Position numbers and translations under genes: made by a program | Shown: in pieces, positions 13,742 through 24,019 of the stretch | Layout: every line of letters starts with the position of its first letter | Numbering within the stretch: position 1 is the first letter of the stretch | Notes under the pieces: model-generated | The model's database searches: none | Told to the model about the DNA's origin: nothing | Seen by the model: the letters and a program-made list of their open reading frames with translations, nothing else | Source of the DNA: Rhododendron vialii | Taxonomy: Eukaryota; Streptophyta; Magnoliopsida; Ericales; Ericaceae | Direction: 5' to 3' | DNA: 64,000 nucleotides | Assembly (NCBI RefSeq): GCF_030253575.1 | Contig: NC_080562.1 | Coordinates: 42,385,852 to 42,449,851, forward strand

Positions 13742-16700
13742 ACTTTTCCCCATCGTGTGCCCTTCTCATAGCTACAACTCGCAAGAACTTTTGATCCTTG
13801 TTCCATATCATGGACAGAACTGTCTTTCATTACATTGCACAGACTGTTCAATTCTCCTCTGTAGTTTTTGGAGAACTTAAGTCCACAAAGGCTTTCTCTC
13901 CGATGAAAGCATCCTGTGCCACAGAACAAGGCCCCATCCCATCCGTCCATGCCACGAAGCTCAATCTTTGTGACCAACGTTTCCCATGTAAATTATCCAT
14001 CAGACTCAAAAAGAAAAAAGAAAAAAAGGAGCCATTGGGAAGAAAGATAAAACAAGATACTAAATAAGGATGTTTGTATTCCCACCTTATGAACTGCACT
14101 GGCTACATTTGCATAGATATCATTCTTGGTGATGTTATCATAACTCTGCGGGTATTGCACATACGATATCATGTGGCCTCTCTCTTTATCCATGAAAAAG
14201 CAGAGTGCCTCTTTTATTGCATCTGAGTTATTTGAGTACATATCGCAGTCCACATTAAGAATAATTGGCGCATTGCTTATTTCTGAGGATACTCTTATCT
14301 GCACATTCAAACTAATGTCAGAAAAATACAGCTAACCATATGACTACTGTGTACAAGAGGATATAAGCTGCAGTATATTTGACTTGAGCTGATTGTGCTT
14401 TATATGTTGCACATATTCGAATGCAGCATAGTTAATATAGATTTTACAAAATCACGAAATAATGGTACAAATTTCAAAACATGATATGGCTACGGCCAGG
14501 ATACGATTGCGAAAAAGTTCTTGAGATGGACCCCGTTCATTACCAGTGAGTTCATGGACCCAGCTTTGAAGTTATGAGGGAAATGAGGTCTCTTCTCTCT
14601 TGCCACATAAACTAGTGTTGGCAACTGATGTCCATCATCGTCCACTGCATCCGGGTTCCTCCTGTCGATTAAAATCTGGTGACAGAAAAGGCACAATATA
14701 ATGACTCTTCAGATGGTTAAGCAACAAGTTCATGTTGTTGATGTCTGTCACTGAAAAATGTGAAGTTACCTGTACAATGGACTGATGATCTTGCTTCGTC
14801 ACTTCTGAGTTCCATTCTGAAAAACCTCTGTGTTGATCCCCTATATCTTTTGAAATACTACCCTTTTCAATGGCTGATTCTATCCGGGATTTCATCTCTT
14901 CATATGATTTCTAACGAACAAATGAAGGAGGTTCAAAAAAATTCAAGCAATGTATTTCACAAAGGCTCCATTTTGGATCTATTATCAAAACATCCACCTC
15001 AAAACTAATTGGCAAAGCTAATTGGCAAAGAGGCCTCCCAAGCTTATGTACTAGTTTGGGAGGTAGTAACAAACAATGTGCATGGGTTAAGCTCTAATAC
15101 ACCACACGCGACTCCTAACTCGCATGCAGAGAGGTAAACTTATTTTCTATTACAGGGATGACAATGAAACAACGTGATAAACAATGGGCAATCAATATAA
15201 AGTGTCTTATCCAAAAGTATTTGAAAACCTACCTCTATTACCGTGTTAAATTACCCAAATCAAAACCAATTGCAAAAATCAGTTCGCAACGAATGAAGAT
15301 GTCTCGAAGGCTCGTATACTATAAATACAATTTTTTCAAAAAAAATTTGAATTTTTTTCATCAATTTACTAGATATTAATTAAAGAAAAAATATTGAATT
15401 TTTATTGAAAAACATGCACTATTATTTTTAAATTCACATTTTTTCGGATCGGAAAAACATTTTGGGACGGATGGAATGATTCTTACCTTTATAGCCAACC
15501 ATTCTTTTGCAACTTTTGGGTCTTCTGGTTTGGAATTCTGAGCAAAATAGGCTGCCGGGGACCTGGGCTCCACGCTGAATTTCTTGCAAAACGGTATCCA
15601 ATGCTTAGAGAAACGAGAGGCCTCAAGGAGAGCATAGAAAGTGAACTCCGAGCCGCCGTCATCGGAAAGGTAAACGCTCAATTTATCAGGTGGGTAATTG
15701 TACGACATAACCGATAAGACGGTGCTGATCACCATTGTTGGAGGCTCCATTGTGGGATCCGCCGTGCATACGAATACGTCCACCGCCGGTAACTTGTCCC
15801 CGTACCTGTAGCATTTTAGAGGTCAGAATGAGGAAAAGAACAGATTTTTACCAAACCTCGTACTGTATATGTTCTCGTCAAAAAAAAAAATTTACTGTAT
15901 ATGTTCTGTTTTTTTTGTTTTTTTTTTCTTTTCTTGCTTTCATTTTAATTTCTCGTTTGATTTCTGTGATTCATGGCATTACGAGAATCGTAACATGCGT
16001 TGGAGTCCATAGTGTTTTTTTACGGCCACAGTGGTGCATACATATCTTGACCCGACCCGGGCGGTGTTAGACATGTTAGTAAGATGAGCCGAGTACAAGG
16101 CTACATATGATTTTACGTTCAATTGAATCTTTTATTGATCTCTTCTTAAACTTGTTCTTATTTCAAGCACTTAAGTTTTTTGTCGTCATATTTCATATAC
16201 TATCAAGCGTTTTATATTTTTCAGGTGTGGAGCTAGTAAGTTAAGTGGAGGCCCAATTGATGATCCGAAAGATTTAGTTTTTTAGAGATTATTTCGAGAA
16301 GTCATTGTTGTTATTTTGAGGATTTTAGGACCCATCACGTATTTTTTTTAAGATACTTGTAATTGTTCGTGATTATTTATTTTTAGGCAGCGTAAAAAAT
16401 TTGGATCATCGATCACACTATAATTGCAACGTAGTCGATTCAACATCCCAATTAACATGTTAATCGAATCAAACAGTTTGAGCACTTGTTTAAATGAATA
16501 CTTAAATTGGATAATTTGATTACGTGGATCAATAATTTAGTGTTACTCCTGTACCAGCCAATCGATTACTACTCATTATCTCACTACCAACAACGGGAAC
16601 TACTCATTATCTATTTTGCAAATAGGAATGACTTCGGTGTCCCCGGTCATTTTGAGTACACCGTAACTTTTGGCATAACAAAACTATTATGAGTATAACC

Positions 16701-19700
16701 AAAACCTATTACAAGCATAACAGAACTATAACACGGCATAACCAAAACCATAGCAAGGCATAACTTATTTGTTATGCCTTGGTTGGGTTTAGTTACGCAT
16801 TGGTTGATTTTTTGGATATTTCTTAATTATGCCTTGTTTGGGTTCTGTTATGCTTGTAATTGATTCTAGTTATGCTCTTAATGGTAAAGTTATGCCAAAA
16901 ATTACGGTGTCCCCAAAATGACCGAGGACACCATAGCATCATCCGCAAAGTACTAGTAGGTACCAAAACGATTACCATATACTCCCTCCGTCCCACTTTA
17001 TTGCACATGTTTCCTTTTTGGAACATCTACAAAAATTGTCTATATCTCACAAACTTTAATGTTTTTTATGATTTTGAGAACTTTGTTTAAAAAAATAAAT
17101 TAAGATCTATCAAACAAGATCCATATTAAATATATAAAATACTGTAGATTGTGAGATATAAATAATTTTTTGAGACGTCTAAAAAAGGAAACAGGCGAAA
17201 CAAAGTGGGACGGAGGGAGTATATATATAGGAAATTTTTTACAAATGGTCCCTTTAGTTTACACGAGTTCTCATTTTCGTCCCTCTAATATTAATTGTAT
17301 CAATTTCAACCCTATAGTTTTCCATCTCAATTTCATCCCTCTCTCTGACGCCGTTAATGAAACAAACGGAATTAAAGGGCAAAATTGTCATTTTCTCTCA
17401 TAGAATGACTAAATTGAGATTTTATGTAAATTAGAGGGACTATTTTTAAAATTTTACATTTTACTTTCGTCTTTTGCAAATAAAATAAAAAAGATTAGGG
17501 GGCGACTATTCACAGCCCTTTATTTTCTTTCTCAGCCCGTTAAAAATTTTCAACTAATTACAACATGACCCCCTAATGCAAAATGACCTACTTACCCTTA
17601 TACCTATACGTGAAATGACCTACATGCCCTTATGACCAAAACCCTAAATTATCTTCTTCCTCATTCCCCTCAAAAATCATCATTCACGTTTTAAAACACA
17701 CACATCAGGCAACTGTTCATCTTCTTTTCTCCTCTCTCTTTCTTCTCCATTTTCATCCTCTATTTTCTCCTCTCTCTCAAATTTTCCAATGGAGGAGAAG
17801 TAAGGGCCAAATATTGTATCAATGGAAGGTTCAAGTCCTTCCATTGATCCATTTTTTGACCCACTTGTAGGTTTGGATTTTGAAATTGAATCAAATTCTA
17901 TTGACAACCATATGATGGCAAATGAGAAGAAAGATACTGTGATGGACATTGTATCTTGGAAGCCGCTTGAGGAGGTAAGTTTTTCCGTTTACAATGGTTT
18001 CTGCTTTGTTGTTGTGGCGTCTGGGTTTACAAATTTCAGTTTTTCGAAGTGTTTGGTCCGAATAGAATAAAGTAAGTAATTTTAGTAGCTAACCACTGTA
18101 AAATATTATCATACTCGACAGTTAGTTACCGAAATTAAGATACATTTTCAGCATCCAATTACCAAAATATATGTTTCTTGTTTTTGTTGTATGCATTTCT
18201 GACATATAGTTACCGAAATATAATCTTGTTTTCAACAGCTATTTACCGAAATGTATGTATGATTTTCGTATATAGTAGTTTGGCAGTTGTTTACCGAAGG
18301 TTGAATAATTTTTGACATGTAATTACCGAAATATAATATTGTTTTCAACAGATATTTACCGAAATGTTATATATGATTTTCGTATATATAGTTCGGCAGT
18401 TGGTTACCGAATTTTGTACATATTTTCAACATGTTGTTATCAAAACTAATCTAATTGCTATTATTGTATATATACATACATGTATGTATATACTCACAGA
18501 GAGAGAGAGTGAGAGAGAAAACGACACCTTGAAGAGAGGCGATGGTGGCTATGGGGGTGGGAGACGACAATGGAGGGGGGGTGTGGCGGCTTAACTAATG
18601 TCTTTGTATCATGTTCTTATAATTTCCTTATTTTTTCACCCGATAAAAAAAATATTCAAAATCCGTGTTTATTTGTTATATGAGTGATTTTATGAGTAAA
18701 TCCCAAAATAAATACACTTATACCCATATTTTAATGTATTTGATCTCTTAACATTCAATAGTGTTTCATTGCTTAATTAAACAAAATTACAAAGATTTCT
18801 AAATACTATTGAACAATTTTTTCTTTTTAATTATGTGACAAAGAAAATAACAAGATTGAAAATTCAATTGAAAAAAAAATACAATACCAAGACATTTAAC
18901 CTAAGGGTTGCTTTTCGAATTTTCTCATATTTTTTGTGATATATATAATAAAACCTTTAAAAAAATTCAACATATTTTGATTATTCAATATAAAATGAGA
19001 TGAAAAATATATTACATATGATGTATTTTAAACTTATTTACAAAAACAAAAGTATAAAATAAAATTATAGAAATAGTTCCTCTAGTTTGTATTAAATCTC
19101 AATTTAGTCCCTCTGTGAGGAGAAATGACAATTTTGTCCTCCAATTCCATTTGTTTCATTAACGCCGTAAGTGAGAGGGACGAAATTGAGACAGAATGCA
19201 AATTATATGACTAAAATTAATACAATTGATACTAGAATGATGAAAATGAGAATTCATGCAAACTTGAGAGACCATTTATAAAATTTACCCTTGAATTAAT
19301 CAACAGGCATAATTCTGTTCAAAAAAAAGAAGGCATAATTTGCAAAGGATGATGCTATGGTGTCCCCGGTCATTTTGGAAACACCGTAATTTTTGGCATA
19401 ACTTTACCATTAGGAGCATAACTAAAATCAATTACAAGCATAACAGAACCCAAATAAGACATAACCAAGGAATATTCAAAAAACCAACTAAGGCGTAACT
19501 AAATCCAACCAAGGCATAACAAATAAGTTATGCCTTGCTATGGTTCTGATTATGCCTTGCTATGGTTCTGTTATGCTTGTAATGAGTTTTGGTTATACTC
19601 ATAATGGTTTTGTTATGCCAAAAGTCACTACAAGAAAAAGTATGTTTAGTGACGAAAAAGTGGCGACAAAATTTAATTTCGTCGCTAAATGAGTATATTT

Positions 19701-21586
19701 GGCGACAAAAAAATAAATTCGTCACTGTTTTGATAACTTCCTTGACGAAATTATTTTGTCACCAATTATAACTATTTAGCGACGAAAAAGATATTTTTGT
19801 CACCAAAGGCTCCTATTTGGTGACGAAATAAAATTTTCATCGTCAAAAGAGTAAAAAAGGAGACGAAATTATTTTTTGTCGCCAAAAATAACTATTCGGT
19901 GACAGAAAAAATATTTTGTCGCCAAATGAACCAATTTGGCGACGAAAAATATTTTCGTCTTCTTTTTACGTTTTCAGTGACGAAAAATTTATCCTTTGGT
20001 GACAAAATTTATGAATTACGCTTTGTCACCAAATATATTTCGGGCATAACTCTTTGCTCAGAACTCCGATTGAGATAATTTAAATTGGGTTTGAACAATA
20101 ACATAAAGAGCTACAACTTTCATGTTTATTAAAATTGCTAATTTTAATGTTTAATAGTTCAAAATGCCGTTCAAAATATATTTTAATGTTCAATGTATGT
20201 GTTATATATTAGATATTTCAAACATTTGTTGAAAAGTTTGTGTGGTGTAGTTGGTTAAAGCTTGCGGGCAAAACTTAGGAGACTCGGGTTCGAAACCCCG
20301 CAGGAGCAAGAAAGTGAGATTTTATTCACATATAAAAATGTTTTTCGCGACAAAAAATTTCGTCACCGCTGGGTCACCTTTGACGAGCCAAAGGGAATAA
20401 TTTGTGACGAAATTTTTTGTCATCAAAAAAACACAATAGGTGACGAAGAAAATTTCGTTACCAAGTCATTTTTCTGTGACGAAATTTTTCGTCACCAAAA
20501 GGCACTATAGGTGACGAAAAATAGATTTCGTCAGTAAGTAGGAATCCTCGACAACCTTTAGTCGACAAATTTTTTTTCGTCACCTATATTATTTGTGACG
20601 AAAAACATACAATTTGTGACGATTTTCATTCGTCAACCAATACAATTTTTCTTGTAGTGAGTTACGGTGTCCCCAAAATAACCGGGGACACCGAAGTTAT
20701 TCCCTGAATTTTATACTCCATCCGTCCCTAAATAAGTGTCCAACGAGCAAAACTAAGCTTTACAAAACATGCATATTTTTTATTAAAAAATTTAATTTTT
20801 TTTCACAATCTAATAGAACTCATTGTTATCTATTGATTTGTGAAAAAAAATTAATTTTTTTAATGAAACAAATGCATCTTTTTGAAGGCTTAATTTTGCA
20901 TGCCGGACACTTATTTAGGGACGGAGAGAGTATCCAATATGAATATTGTTTAATAGATCTCGATTTGTTTTATAATATACTGTTTTCAAAATCACCTAAA
21001 AATAAAAAATTACAAAATATAATCTATTGAAAAGTGACAATTAAATTGGGACGGAGGTAGTACACCAAAAATATGCGTAACATATATACTCTAAAAAAAT
21101 GCGTATGTAACATCTCTATGGCACACCTAATTAATGTACCACAGCTTTCTCCTTCGTAATGGTACCAGAAATTCTGCAAAAATATAAATTAACTTGTTTT
21201 TCCTTTCTTTTTTCTCCTCTTCAACTTTCTCAATGTTGCAGTAGATAAGAAAAACTTGAAAACTTCATCGACAGATCGAGAGGGAGAAAAGACCTGTTTA
21301 TGAGCCTGTCCTTGAAGGTAAAACGATGGGTAACGTTCCAACGAGCAGACTGAGTAATAATCCAGTAGAAACCAAACCAGAGCTCGGCCATGAACATACC
21401 AATCCAAGCCCATCTTCCCTCTTCTTCAGCTGTTGGGATGTTCATTGACCGATATACCCATATCGAGCATATCCCAATCAACACCGTGACTGCATAAACC
21501 CTGTATGCAAGTTTACCCTTGGACACTTTTGTTTCGAACAGAGGCAGTTCAGCTTCAGCCTCTTCTCCTCCAACATCTCCACCCAT
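10795..21586 (-). CDS. CSLE: Cellulose synthase-like protein E, complete copy 2 (8 exons, 736 aa)
   Basis: Minus-strand paralogue of the gene at 2585-8944, with coding exons 21294-21586, 15487-15805, 14770-14910, 14544-14675, 14086-14298, 13741-13965, 13009-13356 and 10795-11334 (stop TGA). Exons 2-8 are exactly the same length as in copy 1 and exon 1 is one codon longer; all boundaries are GT-AG. Catalytic residues are retained: DDGG (146-147), DCD (312-314), ED in VEDIITG and QHKRW (490-494). Membrane topology is as in copy 1. Intron 1 is 5.5 kb and packed with transposons; intron 7 (1.7 kb) carries a repeated foldback element. The donor of intron 6 is GTG|GTCTCTCT, directly abutting a CT microsatellite, which makes it weaker than the GTATCT donor of copy 1. 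Predicted to be functional if the long intron 1 is spliced. Confidence 0.9.
11900..12935. mobile_element. Nested foldback MITE insertion in CslE intron 7
   Basis: Relative to the same intron of copy 1 (3125-3804), this copy has about 1 kb of extra sequence. The outer part begins near gagcaagcccacttttgggc and ends near ccattttggcaccggcgg, with inverted GCCAATGCCA / TGGCAATGCC segments. The inner part (12050-12781) is a second element with ends GGCCGTTTGGCTAAATAAGC and its near-exact reverse complement. Outer boundaries are approximate. Confidence 0.6.
12050..12781. repeat. Foldback element with ~188-bp tandemly repeated arm
   Basis: Terminal inverted repeats of about 35 bp (GGCCGTTTGGCTAAATAAGC and complement). 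One arm (12050-12221) is followed by three head-to-tail copies of the opposite arm, starting near 12222, 12415 and 12603. The second copy is 188 bp; the third ends at the terminal repeat. Units share ttaggtttcgatcgtaat and attcttcatgaagaagca. Related, more degenerate sequence occurs at about 28110-28310 and 63845-64000. Confidence 0.8.
13698..13739. repeat. (GA)21 microsatellite overlapping a CslE splice donor
   Basis: 21 GA units on the plus strand. On the gene strand the GT donor of intron 6 (positions 13740-13739) is fused to the CT repeat, reading GTG|GTCTCTCTCT. Confidence 0.95.
16625..16944. mobile_element. Foldback MITE (GGTGTCC family), copy 1
   Basis: About 320 bp of inverted-repeat structure. 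The left end is GGAATGACTTCGGTGTCC and the right end, reverse-complemented, is GGATGATGCTATGGTGTCC. Inward, gcataac motifs (as gttatgc on the other arm) recur, so the whole element folds on itself around 16755-16770. A second copy in opposite orientation is at 19347-20703. Confidence 0.75.
16982..17219. mobile_element. Stowaway-type MITE
   Basis: Terminal inverted repeats CTCCCTCCGTCCCACTTT and AAAGTGGGACGGAGGGAG with a TA target duplication on both sides (16980-16981 and 17220-17221). This is the classic Tc1/mariner-derived Stowaway signature. 238 bp, non-coding. Confidence 0.92.
17233..17487. repeat. Left copy of a ~255-bp inverted repeat
   Basis: Shares diverged similarity, in inverted orientation, with 19030-19286. 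Both copies include the segment acgccgttaatgaaacaaa (with small changes), short 'gtccctctagtttg'-like blocks, and a tail like tacttt-gt-tttgcaaata. The pair encloses about 1.5 kb that includes a possible exon at 17822. They could be terminal repeats of one Mutator-like element or two independent MITEs. Confidence 0.65.
17822..17974 (+). pseudogene. Possible captured first exon (51 codons), identity uncertain
   Basis: An ATG at 17822 opens 51 codons (starting [15 protein letters not shown], ending VSWKPLEE) that stop at a strong donor, GAG|GTAAGT. It is preceded by a pyrimidine-rich, leader-like tract with CTCTCT runs. The acidic N-terminus followed by W-x-P-x-E is reminiscent of the start of FAR1/FRS-type proteins, but the match is short and I cannot confirm it. 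No following exon was found. It sits between the inverted repeats at 17233 and 19030, antisense inside CslE intron 1, as in gene-capturing Mutator elements. Confidence 0.25.
18108..18440. repeat. ~113-bp degenerate tandem repeat with ttaccgaaat motifs
   Basis: Roughly three head-to-tail units. The last two are clearest, starting near 18224 and 18337 with (t)attgttttcaacag, then tatttaccgaaatg, tgattttcgtatata and ggcagttg-ttaccga. No coding potential. Confidence 0.7.
19030..19286. repeat. Right copy of the ~255-bp inverted repeat
   Basis: Reverse-complement counterpart of 17233-17487. Between the exon-like fragment and this repeat (18600-19029) I see only AT-rich sequence. Confidence 0.65.
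19626..20659. mobile_element. Non-autonomous CACTA-type (En/Spm-like) element, copy 1
   Basis: 1034 bp, starting CACTACAAGAAAAA and ending TTTTTCTTGTAGTG, flanked by a perfect 3-bp duplication, agt (19623-19625 and 20660-20662). Both ends carry dense arrays of gtgacgaaa/tttcgtcac-type motifs in both orientations, like subterminal transposase-binding repeats. No transposase frame is present. The centre contains a tRNA-like segment with a Pol III B box. A related copy in opposite orientation lies at 22408-23493. Confidence 0.85.
20238..20310 (+). other. tRNA-derived segment inside the CACTA-type element
   Basis: Contains an A-box-like tggtgtagttgg and an excellent B-box, ggttcgaaacc, spaced as in tRNA genes. 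It ends in gcaggagcaag, but the acceptor stem cannot form. The equivalent segment in the second element (22756-22828) is more decayed. It is a relic or SINE-type head, not a functional tRNA. Confidence 0.6.
20716..20930. mobile_element. Second Stowaway-type MITE
   Basis: Ends CTCCATCCGTCCCTAAATAA and TTATTTAGGGACGGAGAGAG with TA on both sides (20714-20715, 20931-20932); 215 bp. A further orphan Stowaway end (gggacggaggtagta) lies near 21047-21061. Confidence 0.88.
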
Positions 21587-22407
21587 CCTCTCTCTCTCTC
21601 TCTCTCACCACACACTCAAGGACAAAGAGCATTTATCTCCAAAGGGTTTTATCTTAATACTCAAGATCGAGGTGGCGGACTGTAGTGTGGTCAATAATGT
21701 ACAGCAATTATGGAGAGGAATATGGAAAATTATTGGAAAGTTTTGGTGCACCACGAATATAGTACAACAAATGTTTCATCATATATTTTTGTGGAGTTCA
21801 TATATACTAAGTGCGTAAATTTTACAAAAATATACGATGAAAAAAATGTTTCAACACCACGTACCGACAATACTGTTGTAGGGAGTCCTTTTTTTTTTTT
21901 TTTTCTGGTCAAACGGAAATTATTGTAGTCAGTTCTTGTCATTCAATTAAAATCACGTCGTCCTATCGAAGACTTTTGGAAGAATTTTATTCAGTGCTCA
22001 TGACTCATGGCCTGCGTAACACGCAGTTTTTTGTTTTTTAAGTGTGCCAATATTGTATATATCAATCAGAGATAATGGAGTGTTAGAATGTTAGTCCACA
22101 AAAAATTTAAAAATTGACCATAGTCCTGAACCCAAAATCGCACCTCATGGGACTCGATATCCATGCCTCTACTGAGGGAGGCGGTAGGGATACCAACTGA
22201 GCTAAGAGCTCATTCGTTAACAGCCAGTATGATACATACATGCATGTGTAGCCAAGCTTTTTTCATTAGCGCCGAAAAATAAAATATATACGTGCAGCTG
22301 GCAAGATGTGATGGGCGGCGTAAAAGGCATGAATCTTTAGTCACATAATTCTTTAATAGAACTCTTTGCTTGCACCCTTAATTCTCTCTTGCAAATTTCA
22401 CTCCGGT

Positions 22408-23493
22408 CACTATAAGAAAAATTATATTGGGTGACGAATGAAAATCGTTACAAATTGCATATTTTTCGTCACAAATAATATAGGTGACGAAAAAAAAATT
22501 TGTCGACTAGAGGTTGTCGAGGATTCCTACCTGGTGACGAAATCTATTTTTTGTCATCTATAGTGCCTTTTGATGACGAAACCTATTGTGCTTTTTGACG
22601 ACGAAATTTTTTGCCATCAATTATTCCTTTTGGTGATGAAAAAATTTGTCACCGATGTGTCACATTGGTAACGAAAATTTTCATCACCAATATAAGAAAT
22701 CGGTGACGAAATTTTTCGTTGCAAAAGACACATGTTAAAAAAACATTCCTTCTTTCTTGCTCTTACTAGGTTTTAAACCCAAGTCCCCTGAGTTTTTCAG
22801 GCAAGTTTCAACCAACTGTACCACACACTTTTCAATACATATTTGAAATATCTAATATATAACATATATGTTGAACATGAAATATATTTCGAATGTAGTT
22901 TTGAACCTTTAAATATTAAAATTAGCGATTTTGATAAACATGAAAGTTGTAGGCATTTGAGTATTGTTCAAACCCAATTTAAATTATCTCAATCGGAGTT
23001 CTTAGTAAAGAGTTATGTCCGAAATATATGTAGTGACAAAGCACAATTCATAAATTTCGTCACCAAAGGTACCCATTTGACAACAAAATATATTTTTCAT
23101 CGCTAAAGCGTTAAAATGCTGACAAAATTTTTTTTCGTCACCAAAGTTAAGTGTTTTGTGATGAAAAAAAATATTTTGTTACTAAATTGGTCCCATTTGG
23201 CGACGAAATATTTTTTTGTCACCAAATGATTATATTTGGCGACGAAAAATAATTTTGTCACATTTTTTAAGCTTTCGGCAATGAAAAATGCATTTCATCG
23301 CCAAATGGCCGGTACCTTTGGTGACGAAAATATTTTTTTCGTCGTTAAACAGTTATAATTGTTGGCAAAATTATTTCGTAACGGAAGTTGTCAAAACAGT
23401 GATGAATTTTTCGTCGCCAAATATACTCATTTGGGGACGAAATTAAATTTCGTCGCCACTTTTTCGTCATTAAATTTCATTTTTCTTGTAGTG
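22408..23493. mobile_element. Non-autonomous CACTA-type element, copy 2 (inverted)
   Basis: 1086 bp from CACTATAAGAAAAA to TTTTTCTTGTAGTG. Its right end, reverse-complemented, matches the left end of copy 1 closely over at least 80 bp, so the two are inverted relatives. Flanking triplets are ggt and agt, an imperfect duplication. It has the same gacgaaa arrays and a degraded tRNA-like core at 22756-22828. It lies upstream of CslE copy 2, outside the transcribed region. The preceding 21587-22407 holds the CslE leader CT repeat and otherwise nothing recognised. Confidence 0.8.
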
Positions 23494-24019
23494 AGTAGTT
23501 TGGGATATCTTTAAAAAACGCTTTCACATGCACTTATGCTCATGCTCACGCACACACACATACACATCACCCATACACACGTCAACGCGAATTATTTGAT
23601 TAAAGTTTGGATTGCTATTGGGATGGAGTCTCGTCATTTAATTGTCATTTTCTTGGGACGGACCGCGAAAAGATCCAAATGAGGGATGAAAAGTCCAAGG
23701 AGTGGAGTAATTTTTCAATAGTCTTGAGGCACTGCTATCGACCACCACGAATTCATGTGAGATTCACACATTTAGTCCTAGATCCCGTACATGTGAGAAA
23801 GGTGTCAATTAGGCAACCGCCGCGTGCATGGTGACTTAGGATGACCTAGTAATTTATTCAAGAAGTGAGTTTCTTAGTCCGGCCAGTTCGTAGTTAAGAG
23901 CGATAAATTTGGCATATTCTCAGATTGATCCACCCAGATAGACTTGTTTATAGTAATATTTTCAACCTCTAAACCAAACTACTAGAACTTCGTTAATGCT
24001 AAATCCTCTGATCACTATC
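23494..24019. other. Non-genic spacer
   Basis: AT-rich sequence with short CA-rich repeats near 23560. No gene, RNA or recognisable element seen. Confidence 0.5.

Larger units (their letters stand above)
19347..20703. mobile_element. Foldback MITE (GGTGTCC family), copy 2, split by a CACTA-type element
   Basis: Same family as 16625-16944 in inverted orientation. Its left end reads GGATGATGCTATGGTGTCC and its right end GGGACACCGAAGTTATTCC. Removing 19626-20662 rejoins ...ttatgccaaaagt to ...tacggtgtcc, restoring a structure like copy 1. Confidence 0.75.
15806..21293 (-). other. Giant first intron of CslE copy 2, transposon-filled
   Basis: 5488-bp intron; the equivalent intron of copy 1 is 1701 bp and about 785 bp without its hAT insertion. 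It contains two foldback MITEs in opposite orientation, two Stowaway elements, an inverted pair of ~255-bp repeats around a possible gene fragment, and a CACTA-type element inserted in the second foldback. The first 800 bases (15806-16600) hold no recognisable feature. Confidence 0.8.

Noticed and set aside
20238-20310. Functional tRNA gene
   Set aside because: B box is good but no acceptor stem or anticodon stem-loop can be formed; it is embedded in a transposon and also decayed in the second copy.
19626-20659. Regular gacgaaa repeats as a CRISPR-like or satellite array
   Set aside because: Spacing and orientation vary, there are no unique spacers, and the repeats lie within defined CACTA-type ends with a target duplication; the genome is a plant.
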